DNA of 64,000 nt from Mycolicibacterium rhodesiae JS60 (GCA_000230935.2 AGIQ01000001.1:930001-994000), one strand, 5' to 3'; positions 49,991-58,245 are shown, counted from the stretch's first letter. The notes: a model not told the origin generated them from the letters alone. Made by a program: numbers and translations.

Positions 49991-51544
49991 TCAGCCGAAG
50001 TGCACGCCCTGAGCCAGTGGTAGCTCCGAGGAGTAGTTGACGGTGTTCGTGGCGCGGCGCATATAGGCCTTCCAGGAATCCGAGCCGGACTCGCGGCCGC
50101 CACCGGTCTGCTTCTCGCCGCCGAACGCCCCGCCGATCTCCGCACCCGAGGTGCCGATGTTCACGTTGGCGATCCCGCAGTCCGAGCCGTCGGCGGCCAG
50201 GAAGCGCTCGGCCTCGCGGACGTCGGTGGTGAAGATCGCCGACGAGAGACCCTGTGGGACAGCATTGTTCAGCGCGATCGCCTCGTCGAGCGTGTCGTAG
50301 GTCAGCACATAGAGGATGGGCGCGAACGTCTCGTGGTGCACGATCTCGGTCTGGGCGGGCATCCGCACGACGGCGGGCTCGACGTAGAACGCCTCGGTTG
50401 CCTCGTCACCGCCGACGTGATGGCGCTGGCCGCCGATCACTTCGCCGCCGTCGGCGCGGGCCTGCTCCAAGGCACCGACCATGTCGCGGTAGGCGGTCTC
50501 GTGGATCAATGGCCCGACAAGTGTTCCGTCGGCCGCCGGATCGCCGATCGGCAGCGTGCGGTAGGCCGCCGCAATCCGGTCGACCAGGACATCGGCCACC
50601 GAGGAGTGCACGATCAGCCTCCGCAGGGTGGTGCAGCGCTGGCCTGCAGTGCCCGCCGCCGAGAAGACGATGGCGCGCACGGCCAAATCCAAATCGGCAG
50701 AAGGAGTTACGACGGCAGCGTTGTTGCCGCCGAGTTCCAGCAGCACCCGGCCGAACCGTTCGGCGACACGGGGGCCGACCTGCCGGCCCATCCGCACGGA
50801 CCCGGTGGCCGATACCAATGCCACTCGCGGATCGTCAACCAACGCCTCGCCGACTTCACGGCCGCCCAGTACCAGCCTGCTGAGCTGCACCGGTGCCCCG
50901 GCATCGGAGCAGGCCCGCTCGATCAGTGCCTGGCAGGCGAGCGCGGTCAACGGCGTGAGCTCAGAAGGCTTCCACACCAGCGTGTCCCCGCACACCAGCG
51001 CCACGGCGGCGTTCCACGCCCACACCGCCACCGGGAAGTTGAACGCGGTGACCACCCCGACCACCCCGAGTGGATGCCAGGTTTCCATCAGCCGGTGCCC
51101 GGGGCGTTCGGACGCGATGGTGCGTCCGTACAGCTGGCGCGACAGCCCGACCGCGAACTCGCAGATGTCGATCATCTCCTGGACCTCGCCGAGCGCCTCG
51201 GAGGTGATCTTGCCGGCCTCGATCGTGACCAGGGTGGCCAAGTCCGCCTTGTGCTCGCGCAGCAGCTCGCCCAGTCGCGCGACCAGCTGGCCGCGCACCG
51301 GGGCGGGGGTAGTACGCCAGGACGAAAATGCTTGGGCCGCTTCGGCAATTGCCGTCCGCGCCTGCTCGGGCGTGGTCTCGGCGACGGAGAACAGGATGTC
51401 GCCGGTCACCGGTGTGCTCGCCGGTAGACCGTGGCCGTTCGGCTCGGCGAGGTCGACCGGCGCGCCGATGGCGTCGAACGCGGCGCGTACCGCGGCGCGC
51501 AGGTCGGTGGCGGTGGGCAGCGAGGTTGTGGTGGTGGTGCTCAT
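49991..51544 (-). CDS. pcd: L-piperidine-6-carboxylate (alpha-aminoadipate semialdehyde) dehydrogenase
   Basis: 517 residues from the ATG at 51544. An aldehyde dehydrogenase: TAFNFPVAVWAWNAAVALVC begins the NAD site, LLELGGNNAAVV holds the catalytic Glu and GTAGQRCTTLRRL the catalytic Cys. ANVNIGTSGAEIGGAFGGEK is typical of the ALDH7/AmaB-Pcd subfamily. It oxidises alpha-aminoadipate semialdehyde (cyclic form piperideine-6-carboxylate) made by lysine 6-aminotransferase to 2-aminoadipate. The start overlaps the upstream gene's stop (ATGA). lat lies 1.8 kb away on the other strand, as in M. tuberculosis. Confidence 0.93.
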   Translation of the reverse strand: MSTTTTTSLPTATDLRAAVRAAFDAIGAPVDLAEPNGHGLPASTPVTGDILFSVAETTPEQARTAIAEAAQAFSSWRTTPAPVRGQLVARLGELLREHKADLATLVTIEAGKITSEALGEVQEMIDICEFAVGLSRQLYGRTIASERPGHRLMETWHPLGVVGVVTAFNFPVAVWAWNAAVALVCGDTLVWKPSELTPLTALACQALIERACSDAGAPVQLSRLVLGGREVGEALVDDPRVALVSATGSVRMGRQVGPRVAERFGRVLLELGGNNAAVVTPSADLDLAVRAIVFSAAGTAGQRCTTLRRLIVHSSVADVLVDRIAAAYRTLPIGDPAADGTLVGPLIHETAYRDMVGALEQARADGGEVIGGQRHHVGGDEATEAFYVEPAVVRMPAQTEIVHHETFAPILYVLTYDTLDEAIALNNAVPQGLSSAIFTTDVREAERFLAADGSDCGIANVNIGTSGAEIGGAFGGEKQTGGGRESGSDSWKAYMRRATNTVNYSSELPLAQGVHFG

Positions 51545-52779
51545 GCGGGGGCCTCCTGGGCGATCGCGTCGTAGAGGTCGTACGGGTCGTGGATCGTGCG
51601 GCCGATGGTGCCGGCCATCCACTCGATGTCGTAGCCGGATTCGTCTGCCACGGCGGCGGCCTCGGTGTCGGCGTCGAGATTGGACCGGAAGATCCCGGCC
51701 GCCGACGCCGGCAGGAAGTCCTCGTAGACCACCGGGGCCGCCGGGTCGCCGCGGTGGTAGTAGGCCAGTCCTTGCGAGGCCATCTCGTCGTCGGATGCGG
51801 GGAAGTAGTCACCCCACACTGCAGCGGGATCGGGTTTCGCCATCGCGGTGTCGTAGCGTTCGCGGCCCTTAGGCGTCAGTGCGACACCGCGGGCCTCCAC
51901 CTCGCCGAAACGCACCCGCAGCGTGCCGTCGGTGACGGAACCGTCGGCCTCACGGAAGCGGCGCGGCTCGGCGAGCGCGCGAAACGACGTCTGGCGCAAC
52001 AGGACATCGGGGCCCTCGCAGTGCGGTGGCCCCTGGATCGCGTCGATCATCGTGATCCCGCGTTCGGTCATCCGGCGATACAGGTCGTCGATGTCGAGCA
52101 CGCGGGGGGTGAGGTGGTTGATGTGGGTGGTGGGGACCCCGGCGATGTCGGCGGCGACAGCCGACACCTCGGTCAGCTCGGCATACCAGGCTCGGTCGAC
52201 CGGTTCGCGGGACAGCGCGAACGCGGCCACCGCCCGCGTCACGAAGTCGTCCGCGGTATCGGCGTCGCAGCCGCCGCCGGCCGCGATCCGGCGCGCGCAA
52301 GCGATCAGGTCGGGATCGAACAGCGTTCGCCTGCGGAAGTATTCGTCGACCCGTGAGCGCAGGTCGGTGTCGAAGAACCGGCCGTCTCTGGTGGCCAGCA
52401 TCGAGGTGAACACCCGGAACGGGTTGCGCGCCAACTCTGTGGCATCCACCGGCCGGAAGGCAGTTGATACCACCGGAACGGGTGAAGTGGCCTCACGCAG
52501 GTCGTAGTAGCCGACCGGGTACATGCCGAGGGCTGCGAAAAGGTCGGCGACATCGGTCAATTCGCCCGGTGTCCCGACCCGGATCGCGCCGTGGCGTTCG
52601 GCGGTGACTCGCTCGATCGATCCGACCCGTTCGGCGTGCGGGTGGGTGGCCACGTAGTCGCGGTTGACGGCCTCGCTGACCTCGACGAGCGTGGTGTAAG
52701 CCGGAACCTCGGTGCCGTACATCGTCGACAGCGCCGCGGCGAAGCGGGCCCGCAGCTGCCAGATTTCGACATGACTCAC
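51541..52779 (-). CDS. 2-oxoadipate dioxygenase/decarboxylase-like protein (HglS, DUF1338)
   Basis: 412 residues from the GTG at 52779. The metal-site motifs of the DUF1338/HglS family are visible: FTSMLATRDGRFFD near the N-terminal His/Asp region, THINHLTPRVLDID with the metal His residues, and VRFGEVEARGVALTPKGRER with the conserved Glu. HglS enzymes use Fe(II) and O2 to convert 2-oxoadipate to D-2-hydroxyglutarate in lysine catabolism. Position with pcd and lat strongly supports this role here: lat, pcd, a transaminase and HglS would take L-lysine to hydroxyglutarate. The N-terminal frame extends further to 53196 but overlaps the divergent regulator, so I rejected it. Confidence 0.86.
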   Translation of the reverse strand: MSHVEIWQLRARFAAALSTMYGTEVPAYTTLVEVSEAVNRDYVATHPHAERVGSIERVTAERHGAIRVGTPGELTDVADLFAALGMYPVGYYDLREATSPVPVVSTAFRPVDATELARNPFRVFTSMLATRDGRFFDTDLRSRVDEYFRRRTLFDPDLIACARRIAAGGGCDADTADDFVTRAVAAFALSREPVDRAWYAELTEVSAVAADIAGVPTTHINHLTPRVLDIDDLYRRMTERGITMIDAIQGPPHCEGPDVLLRQTSFRALAEPRRFREADGSVTDGTLRVRFGEVEARGVALTPKGRERYDTAMAKPDPAAVWGDYFPASDDEMASQGLAYYHRGDPAAPVVYEDFLPASAAGIFRSNLDADTEAAAVADESGYDIEWMAGTIGRTIHDPYDLYDAIAQEAPA

Positions 52780-52809
52780 GGAACACCACCGCTGGGATAG
52801 TCTGCGGCG

Positions 52810-53283
52810 ATGGCGGACAGCGCGGAGGCGACGCACGGTCTCGATGAGATCGATCGCACGCTGGTGCGTGAGCTGGTCGCTGACGGCAGGGCCACGCTGG
52901 CCGAGCTCGCCGCCGCCACGGGGCTGTCGGTCTCGGCGGTGCAATCGAGGGTGCGCCGTCTCGAGTCCCGGGGTGTGGTGACCGGGTACAGCGCCCGGGT
53001 GGACCCCGAGGCGTTCGGGCACCTGCTGTCGGCGTTCGTGGCGATCACCCCTCTCGATCCTTCCCAACCTGATGATGCCCCCACCCGGCTGGAACACATC
53101 GCCGAAATCGAGGCGTGTTATTCGGTGGCCGGCGAGGAGAGCTACGTCCTGTTCGTGCGGGTGAAGTCGCCGCGGGCGCTGGAAGGCCTGCTGCAACAGA
53201 TCCGGACCGCCGCGAACGTGCGTACTCGAAGCACCATCATCCTCAATACATTTTACAGTGAACGGGTATCACTACCGGAATAA
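52810..53283 (+). CDS. lrpA: Lrp/AsnC-family regulator of lysine catabolism (LrpA)
   Basis: 157 residues, the standard single-unit length. The helix-turn-helix reads LDEIDRTLVRELVADGRATL, then AATGLSVSAVQSRVRRLESR. The RAM ligand domain follows with AGEESYVLFVRVKSPRALEG. It is divergent from the HglS-like gene and lies directly before lat. The M. tuberculosis counterpart Rv3291c binds lysine and related amino acids. A palindromic operator candidate lies between it and lat. Confidence 0.93.
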   Translation: MADSAEATHGLDEIDRTLVRELVADGRATLAELAAATGLSVSAVQSRVRRLESRGVVTGYSARVDPEAFGHLLSAFVAITPLDPSQPDDAPTRLEHIAEIEACYSVAGEESYVLFVRVKSPRALEGLLQQIRTAANVRTRSTIILNTFYSERVSLPE

Positions 53284-53303
53284 TTCAAGCACACCGCTAG
53301 GAT

Positions 53304-53320
53304 ATCGTAAAAATTACGAT
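53304..53320 (+). promoter_or_regulatory. Palindromic operator and leaderless promoter of lat
   Basis: ATCGTAA-AAA-TTACGAT is a perfect inverted repeat of 7 bases with a 3-base spacer. A -10-like TAGAAT (53320-53325) overlaps its end and lies six bases before the lat ATG at 53332, so transcription probably starts at the A of the ATG. LrpA binding here would cover the promoter. The element stands out as AT-rich against its surroundings. Confidence 0.7.
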
Positions 53321-53331
53321 AGAATCGCCGC

Positions 53332-54669
53332 ATGACGGAACTCTTGCTGCGAGACGACGTGCGTACCGCCGTCGAACCCGCGAATGTCCGCGCCGTTCTG
53401 GCCCGCAGCATTCTGGCCGACGGACTCGATCTGGTCCTCGATCTCGAACGGTCGTCGGGCTCGTGGCTGGTCGACGCCCGCGACGGCCACCGCTACCTCG
53501 ACATGTTCACGTTCTTCGCCTCGTCGGCGCTGGGCATGAACCACCCCGCGCTGGCCGACGATGCGGCGTTTCGCGCCGAGCTGGCCCAGGCTGCGATCAA
53601 CAAGCCGTCCAACTCCGATGTCTACACCGTGCCGATGGCCCGCTTCGTCGAAACGTTCGCCCGGGTGCTCGGCGACCCCGCCCTACCGCATCTGTTCTTC
53701 GTCGACGGCGGCGCGCTGGCGGTGGAGAACGCGCTCAAGGTGGCCTTCGACTGGAAGAGCCGGCACAACGAAGCGCACGGGATCGACCCCGTGCTCGGCA
53801 CCCGGGTCCTGCACTTGCGCGGCGCTTTCCACGGGCGCAGCGGCTACACGCTCTCGTTGACCAACACCGACCCCGTCAAGGTGGCGCGGTTCCCCAAGTT
53901 CGACTGGCCGCGCATCGACGCGCCGTACGTGCGTCCCGGTGCCGATATGGATGCGCTGGAAGCCGAATCGCTGCGCCAGGCCCGCGCGGCCTTCGACGCC
54001 CACCCGAACGACATCGCCTGCTTCATCGCCGAGCCCATCCAGGGCGAGGGCGGCGACCGGCACTTCCGGCCACAGTTCTTCGCCGCGATGCGCGCCCTGT
54101 GCGACGAGTACGACGCGCTGCTGATCGCCGACGAGGTGCAGACCGGCTGCGGCATCACCGGCACCGCGTGGGCCTACCAACAGCTCGGCTTCACCCCGGA
54201 CGTCGTCGCGTTCGGCAAGAAGACGCAGGTGTGCGGTGTGATGGCCGGCCGGCGGGTCGACGAGGTTCCCGACAACGTCTTCGCCGTCAGCTCCCGGATC
54301 AACTCGACCTGGGGCGGCAACCTCGTCGACATGGTCCGCTCACGACGGATCCTGGAGACTGTCCAGGCCGACGGCCTGTTCGCCAATGCCGCCGAGATGG
54401 GCGCCTACCTGCTCGCCGGGCTCGGCGACCTGGCCAGTCAGCTGCCCGATACCGTGCGCGACGTTCGGGGCCGGGGCTTGATGTGCGCCTTCAGCCTGCC
54501 CAGTCCCGAGCGCCGCGACGCGGTGCTGTCCGCCCTGTGGGAGCGCGGTGTGATCATGCTCGGCAGCGGTGCGGACAGCGTACGGTTCCGCCCGGCGCTC
54601 ACGGTGACACGCGCGGAGATCGACCGCGCGCTGGCTGCCTTGAGAGAGGTATTGCTCGCGGCGGTCTAG
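53332..54669 (+). CDS. lat: L-lysine 6-aminotransferase
   Basis: 445 residues, close to the 449 of the M. tuberculosis enzyme. A class III PLP aminotransferase: the PLP-contact region includes DGGALAVENALKVAFDWKSR, the Asp is in LIADEVQTGCG, and the Schiff-base Lys lies in AFGKKTQVCGVMAG. It moves the epsilon-amino group of L-lysine to 2-oxoglutarate, giving alpha-aminoadipate semialdehyde for pcd. The enzyme is known to rise strongly in starvation in mycobacteria. The promoter is probably leaderless and under LrpA. Confidence 0.95.
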   Translation: MTELLLRDDVRTAVEPANVRAVLARSILADGLDLVLDLERSSGSWLVDARDGHRYLDMFTFFASSALGMNHPALADDAAFRAELAQAAINKPSNSDVYTVPMARFVETFARVLGDPALPHLFFVDGGALAVENALKVAFDWKSRHNEAHGIDPVLGTRVLHLRGAFHGRSGYTLSLTNTDPVKVARFPKFDWPRIDAPYVRPGADMDALEAESLRQARAAFDAHPNDIACFIAEPIQGEGGDRHFRPQFFAAMRALCDEYDALLIADEVQTGCGITGTAWAYQQLGFTPDVVAFGKKTQVCGVMAGRRVDEVPDNVFAVSSRINSTWGGNLVDMVRSRRILETVQADGLFANAAEMGAYLLAGLGDLASQLPDTVRDVRGRGLMCAFSLPSPERRDAVLSALWERGVIMLGSGADSVRFRPALTVTRAEIDRALAALREVLLAAV

Positions 54670-54680
54670 CATTCGGTTTC

Positions 54681-55355
54681 ATGCGGCTGCCCGCGGTGCT
54701 CGGCGTGGCGGCGGTGGTGCTCGCCGGGTGCGCGCAGACCGTCGCAGGCAGCGCGGTGCCCAATCCGGCGCAGGGCATCACGCCGTTGCGCGCCGGCGAC
54801 ACCGATCAGGTGTTGATCGGCCCGGCGCAGCTGCACGACATCGTCGGGGTCAAACTGCAAACCGACGCCGACCAGACCCGGCCGATCCCCGGATCGTCTG
54901 CGGTACCGGCCTGCTCGGCGCTAGACGCTGCCGGCATGGCCGCGTTCCTCGGCGAGAAGTGGCTGGGCCTGCACGTGATGCTGTTCACCGACGGTGACAG
55001 GCATGATCACGTCGTGGCCGAGGCCGTCGCGATCTATCCCGACGGCGCCTCTGCGGCGGCGCAGTTCGCCACCGGCACCAAGAACGCCAAGGCCTGTGAC
55101 GGCCAGCGGGCACTGAGCACCGGCGGGGACGCCGCGTGGAAGTTCACGGTTCCGGAGATCAACGCCGACACTGTCCGCTGGAGCAAGGAACAACTCGGCA
55201 TTCCGTTCGACTGGACCTGCTTCGCGGAGGCCCGGCTGCGCAATAACGCCATCGTGCAGGCGATGGCCTGCCAAGGCGATGACAGCGGCCAGGTCACCGT
55301 GACCACGATGACCGACAAGATGTCGGCGAGCGTCTGGGAGCTGTCCGGGCGTTGA
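54681..55355 (+). CDS. Lipoprotein with PknH-like sensor domain
   Basis: 224 residues. The lipobox VLAGC places the lipidated Cys near residue 16, followed by AQTVAGSAVPNP. The mature part (LIGPAQLHDIVGVKL, then AAGMAAFLGEKWLGL, then GCxAEA-like CFAEARLRNNAIVQAMACQG) has the two cysteine pairs of the PknH extracellular sensor family. It likely binds a ligand at the outer face of the membrane. It starts 11 bases after lat in the same direction and could be co-transcribed. Confidence 0.82.
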   Translation: MRLPAVLGVAAVVLAGCAQTVAGSAVPNPAQGITPLRAGDTDQVLIGPAQLHDIVGVKLQTDADQTRPIPGSSAVPACSALDAAGMAAFLGEKWLGLHVMLFTDGDRHDHVVAEAVAIYPDGASAAAQFATGTKNAKACDGQRALSTGGDAAWKFTVPEINADTVRWSKEQLGIPFDWTCFAEARLRNNAIVQAMACQGDDSGQVTVTTMTDKMSASVWELSGR

Positions 55356-55377
55356 CAGCACAAGCGTAGATTCAGCG

Positions 55378-55617
55378 CTACTGGTAGGACTCTTGGCGTG
55401 CCTCAGCGGCTTTGGCGCCCGCGCGGGCGGCCTCTGCTTCGGCTTCCTTCTTGGCGGCATCGCGTTGTGCCTCGGCCTTGTCCTGTTGAGCCTTGCCTTC
55501 GTTGACCAAGTCGTCGTGACCTGTGACTGTGCCCACAACTTCCTTGGCCTTGCCCTTGACGTCCTCGACGGCGCCCTTGATGCCCTCTTCCGGTCCGCTG
55601 TTCTTGCTGTCGGACAT
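55378..55617 (-). CDS. CsbD-like small stress protein
   Basis: 79 residues, highly charged and Ala-rich. The N terminus (EEGIKGAVEDVKGKAKEVVG) is a CsbD-family core; the rest is a Lys/Glu/Ala helix ending AARQ-like EARQESYQ. CsbD proteins are general-stress products in Firmicutes and often depend on SigF in actinobacteria. AAGGGA sits 7 bases before the ATG. It follows the Rho-N-like gene by 15 bases, and a SigF-type promoter lies upstream of both. Confidence 0.83.
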   Translation of the reverse strand: MSDSKNSGPEEGIKGAVEDVKGKAKEVVGTVTGHDDLVNEGKAQQDKAEAQRDAAKKEAEAEAARAGAKAAEARQESYQ

Positions 55618-55632
55618 GAAACATCCCTTCTG

Positions 55633-55815
55633 TCAATAACTACGGATCAGTGAGATCAATTTCTCTTTGCTCAGGCCGGAATAACCCGAAATCCCAAGCT
55701 GCTTGGCTCTTTTCTTGAGCTCGGCGACGGTCCAGCCTTCGTAGGCGCAGGACCGACTAGGTCGAAAGTACCGAATGTCGTCGACATCGGATCTCGCCGC
55801 AGCGGCGCTCGACAT
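55633..55815 (-). CDS. Small Rho-N/SAP-like domain protein
   Basis: 60 residues. The C-terminal 40 residues (GWTVAELKKRAKQLGISGYS, then GLSKEKLISLIRSY) match the SAP/Rho N-terminal helix-extended-helix fold used in nucleic-acid binding. Start ATG at 55815, with GGGGG seven bases upstream. The gene heads the operon with the CsbD-like gene. The exact function is unknown. Confidence 0.78.
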   Translation of the reverse strand: MSSAAAARSDVDDIRYFRPSRSCAYEGWTVAELKKRAKQLGISGYSGLSKEKLISLIRSY

Positions 55816-55858
55816 TTCCTACCCCCTTTGCTGACGTTGCTTTTCCTCGGAGGGCCTT

Positions 55859-55885
55859 GTACCCAGGGGCACCACGGACTCAAAC
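55859..55885 (-). promoter_or_regulatory. SigF-type promoter for the Rho-N/CsbD operon
   Basis: On the minus strand GTTT (55885-55882) and GGGTAC (55864-55859) are separated by 17 bases, matching the mycobacterial SigF pattern GTTT-N15-17-GGGTA. The predicted start of transcription is some 35 bases before the 55815 start codon. Confidence 0.7.
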
Positions 55886-55894
55886 ATTGGCTAA

Positions 55895-56107
55895 CTATCG
55901 GAACTCATCCTGATCCGATTCCTCGATGACCTGGAGTTGTTCCTGCCAATCTGATTCGTCGGCCTCCAACGGTGCGACGTCCTCGTCGGTGCGCACCGGC
56001 TCGTCGGGATCCGCGGCGTCCCGGTCGGCCGGTTCGGCCGCCGGGCGGTTTTGCTCAACGGCATCGGCGACGGGTACGTCGTCGGGGAATGAATCGCGCT
56101 CAGTCAT
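55895..56107 (-). CDS. Small acidic protein of unknown function
   Basis: 70 residues, very acidic. The start is the ATG at 56107 (MTERDSFPDDVPVADAVEQN); a longer frame to 56191 adds a basic segment that does not look coding. The C terminus contains ADESDWQEQLQVIEESDQ. Similar short acidic proteins with PxxDAVEQ and ADxxDWQEQ motifs are common in mycobacteria, without known function. Confidence 0.65.
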   Translation of the reverse strand: MTERDSFPDDVPVADAVEQNRPAAEPADRDAADPDEPVRTDEDVAPLEADESDWQEQLQVIEESDQDEFR

Positions 56108-56451
56108 CATCAGCCAATCTACTCCTGTGTGAGAACGCCGGCTCTTGCCGAACGGGACTTTTCGCGGCTGAAATTTACGGTGGCGCAACACATGACGTCC
56201 CCCGACGCCGAAATGGTCATCGACGGTGACGGGAGGAAGCCGGTGCTATCGCGACCCGCAACACCACCGCGAAAGTCGTTCTGCTGCAGAGGAGTCAGCC
56301 AACGCACGTTTAGATGTCCGTTCAGCGGGTATGCGCGTCCCTGTAGCTGTCTAAACACATGCAGCCGCCCTGTGGTGGCTTCGCGACGACTTCGCACCCG
56401 CTGCAGTCGGGAACCGGATCGACTGGTTCTTCTCGATCACAGGAGGTGCTG
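56108..56451. other. Intergenic region with SigF-type promoter
   Basis: About 340 bases. The open frame 56129-56452 has no family features and a poor start, so I do not call it a gene. The notable content is the SigF promoter at 56308-56332 and the ribosome site AGGAGGT at 56441-56447 for the glycosyltransferase. Confidence 0.5.
56308..56332 (+). promoter_or_regulatory. SigF-type promoter for the glycosyltransferase
   Basis: GTTT at 56308-56311 and GGGTAT at 56327-56332 with a 15-base spacer fit the SigF consensus. The start codon of the glycosyltransferase is 120 bases downstream, which leaves a long 5' untranslated leader. Confidence 0.72.
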
Positions 56452-57672
56452 ATGAAAATCGCCATGGTGTCCGAATGCGCAAGTCCGTTGGCGTTATCGA
56501 GCGATGACCGGGTAGGCGGCCAGGCCGTTCACGTCGCCGGACTATCCGCGGCGCTGGCGCGACGGGGCCACGAGGTCACGGTCTACACCCGCCGTCACGA
56601 TCCCGACAGTCCGCAGCGGGTGATCACCCCGCAGGGCTACACGGTGGTGCACATCGCCGCCGGGCCGGCGCAACATCTGCGCAACGGCGACGTATTCGGC
56701 CAGACGGGTGCGTTCGCAGAAGCCTTGGTTGCGAACTGGGTCACCGATCCGCCGGACGTGACGCACGCGCACTTCTGGATGTCAGGCCTGGCAGCCCAAC
56801 TGGCCGCGCGGTCTCTGGACATCCCGACCGTGCAAACGTTCCGTACCCTCGGCGTTGCCGAGCGCCGTCACCATGTGCGGGGCGACAACGCCGAGGCGCG
56901 GCTGAAGCTGGAGAAGCTCGTCGCCAAGCATGCCGACTGGGTCGTCGCGACGTGCACCGACGAACTTTTCGATCTGATCCGGATGGGCCGGTCGCGTGCG
57001 CAGATCTCCGTTGTGCCGTGCGGGGTGGACGTCGAGACGTTCACCACCGAAGGTCCGCTCGCCGAGCGGAGTAACCGTCCGCGCATCCTGACTGTCGGAA
57101 AGTTGTTGCCCTGCAATGGCTTCGACACAATGATCGAGGCACTGCCCGGAATGCCCGACGCAGAGTACGTGATCATCGGGGGGCCGGAGAACGGGCGTCT
57201 GGACGACGACCCGGAGGTGCGACGACTTCGCGCGTTGGCCGCACGGCTGGCAGTGTCGGACCGCGTGGTGTTCGCCGGTGCGGTCGCTCATGCCGACATG
57301 CCCGCGATGCTCCGGTCCGCCGACGTGGTGACGTGTACGCCGGCCTACGAGTCGTTCGGCCTGGTCCCCCTGGAGGCGATGGCCTGTGGTGTGCCGGTGG
57401 TCGCCTCGGCGGTCGGGGGCATGGTGGACACCGTGGTGGACGACGTCACCGGCCGGTTGGTCACCCCGCAGCGGCCCCGAGAGTTCGCCGAGGCGGTGAC
57501 GCGGATCCTGCGTGATTCATTTCTGCGACGAAGCCTCGGCCTGGCCGGCCGGGACCGGGCGTGTGCTCGCTATTCGTGGGACCGCGTGGCCGAGGACACC
57601 TGCGGTGTCTACGAGCGGGTGTCGGTGACACCTGATCGCGGCCGAACCAGAATTTGCGATCGACAGGTTTGA
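56452..57672 (+). CDS. GT4-family glycosyltransferase
   Basis: 406 residues from the ATG with a perfect AGGAGGT five bases before it. GGQAVHVAGLSAALARRGHE is the N-terminal acceptor loop, ILTVGKLLPCNGFDTMIEAL begins the donor domain, and ESFGLVPLEAMACGVPVVAS is the EX7E motif that binds the sugar nucleotide. A retaining GT-B enzyme; the substrate is unknown. It is upstream of the rsbW-sigF genes and has its own SigF promoter, so it probably belongs to the general stress response (for example a compatible solute or envelope sugar). Confidence 0.9.
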   Translation: MKIAMVSECASPLALSSDDRVGGQAVHVAGLSAALARRGHEVTVYTRRHDPDSPQRVITPQGYTVVHIAAGPAQHLRNGDVFGQTGAFAEALVANWVTDPPDVTHAHFWMSGLAAQLAARSLDIPTVQTFRTLGVAERRHHVRGDNAEARLKLEKLVAKHADWVVATCTDELFDLIRMGRSRAQISVVPCGVDVETFTTEGPLAERSNRPRILTVGKLLPCNGFDTMIEALPGMPDAEYVIIGGPENGRLDDDPEVRRLRALAARLAVSDRVVFAGAVAHADMPAMLRSADVVTCTPAYESFGLVPLEAMACGVPVVASAVGGMVDTVVDDVTGRLVTPQRPREFAEAVTRILRDSFLRRSLGLAGRDRACARYSWDRVAEDTCGVYERVSVTPDRGRTRICDRQV

Positions 57673-57692
57673 TCCCTGCTGTCCGGTGGTAT
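57667..57692 (+). promoter_or_regulatory. SigF-type autoregulatory promoter of rsbW-sigF
   Basis: GTTT (57667-57670, preceded by G) and TGGTAT (57687-57692) with a 16-base spacer. The first four bases overlap the end of the glycosyltransferase gene. SigF autoregulation from a promoter ahead of usfX is known in M. tuberculosis. Confidence 0.68.
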
Positions 57693-57704
57693 GTAGGTGC
57701 CACC

Positions 57705-57767
57705 ATGACGACAACTTCCTGGGTAGTGCTGCGCACGCCGACCCGGTCCTCAGACGACCGTGGCTAG
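57705..57767 (+). CDS. Possible 20-residue leader peptide before rsbW
   Basis: ATG to TAG frame (MTTTSWVVLRTPTRSSDDRG) placed between the SigF-type -10 element and the rsbW start, in the 5' leader. No ribosome site is clear. It could be chance. Confidence 0.2.
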   Translation: MTTTSWVVLRTPTRSSDDRG

Positions 57768-57807
57768 CACCTGGAGTAATGTCGGGTCGACATTGCCGGG
57801 AGGCCAC

Positions 57808-58245
57808 ATGAATGATGCCGAAAGCCGAGGCAGCGAGGCACAACGCGGTGCCAATGCTGTCGAGTTGAGGGTTGCTGCCAGGTTGGAGAACCTTGCTGTC
57901 TTGCGCACCGTGGTCGGCGCAGTCGGCACGTTCGAAGACTTGGATTTCGATGCCGTCGCGGACCTGCGGCTGGCCGTCGACGAGGCCTGCACCAGGCTGA
58001 TCCGCTCCGCGTCGCCCGAGGCGACGCTGGTGGTGGTGGTCGATGCACATGACGACGTGGTGGTCGTGGAGGCCTCGACCACGTGCGACACCTATGACGT
58101 GGTCACCCCCGGCAGCTTTAGCTGGCACGTGCTGAGCTCGCTGACCGATGATGTGCAGACGTTCCACAACGGTCACGAGCCCGGTAGCGATGGGCAGGTT
58201 TTCGGTATCACTCTGACCACGAGGCGGGCGGGCTCCGGGCGGTGA
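57808..58245 (+). CDS. rsbW: Anti-sigma factor RsbW/UsfX
   Basis: 145 residues, the same length as M. tuberculosis UsfX. A GHKL ATPase-like kinase fold: VELRVAARLENLAVLRTVVG opens the domain, DLRLAVDEACTRLIRSA is the N-box with the catalytic Glu region, and the end reads VFGITLTTRRA. It binds and inhibits SigF and is released by antagonist proteins. GGGAGG is four bases before the ATG at 57808; a longer frame to 57760 adds a segment without homology. The stop overlaps the sigF start by four bases. Confidence 0.92.
   Translation: MNDAESRGSEAQRGANAVELRVAARLENLAVLRTVVGAVGTFEDLDFDAVADLRLAVDEACTRLIRSASPEATLVVVVDAHDDVVVVEASTTCDTYDVVTPGSFSWHVLSSLTDDVQTFHNGHEPGSDGQVFGITLTTRRAGSGR

Noticed and set aside
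53463..54680. N-terminal extension of the lipoprotein frame through lat
   Set aside because: This part is the shifted frame of lat; the real start is the ATG at 54681 with a lipobox.
55356..55377. Short inverted repeat AGCGTAG/CGCTACT between the lipoprotein and CsbD genes as a terminator
   Set aside because: The stem is imperfect and short and has no T-run, so I could not support a terminator call.
56129..56452. Plus-strand open frame of 107 codons before the GT4 gene
   Set aside because: No family features, no ribosome site, and it contains the SigF promoter; treated as intergenic.
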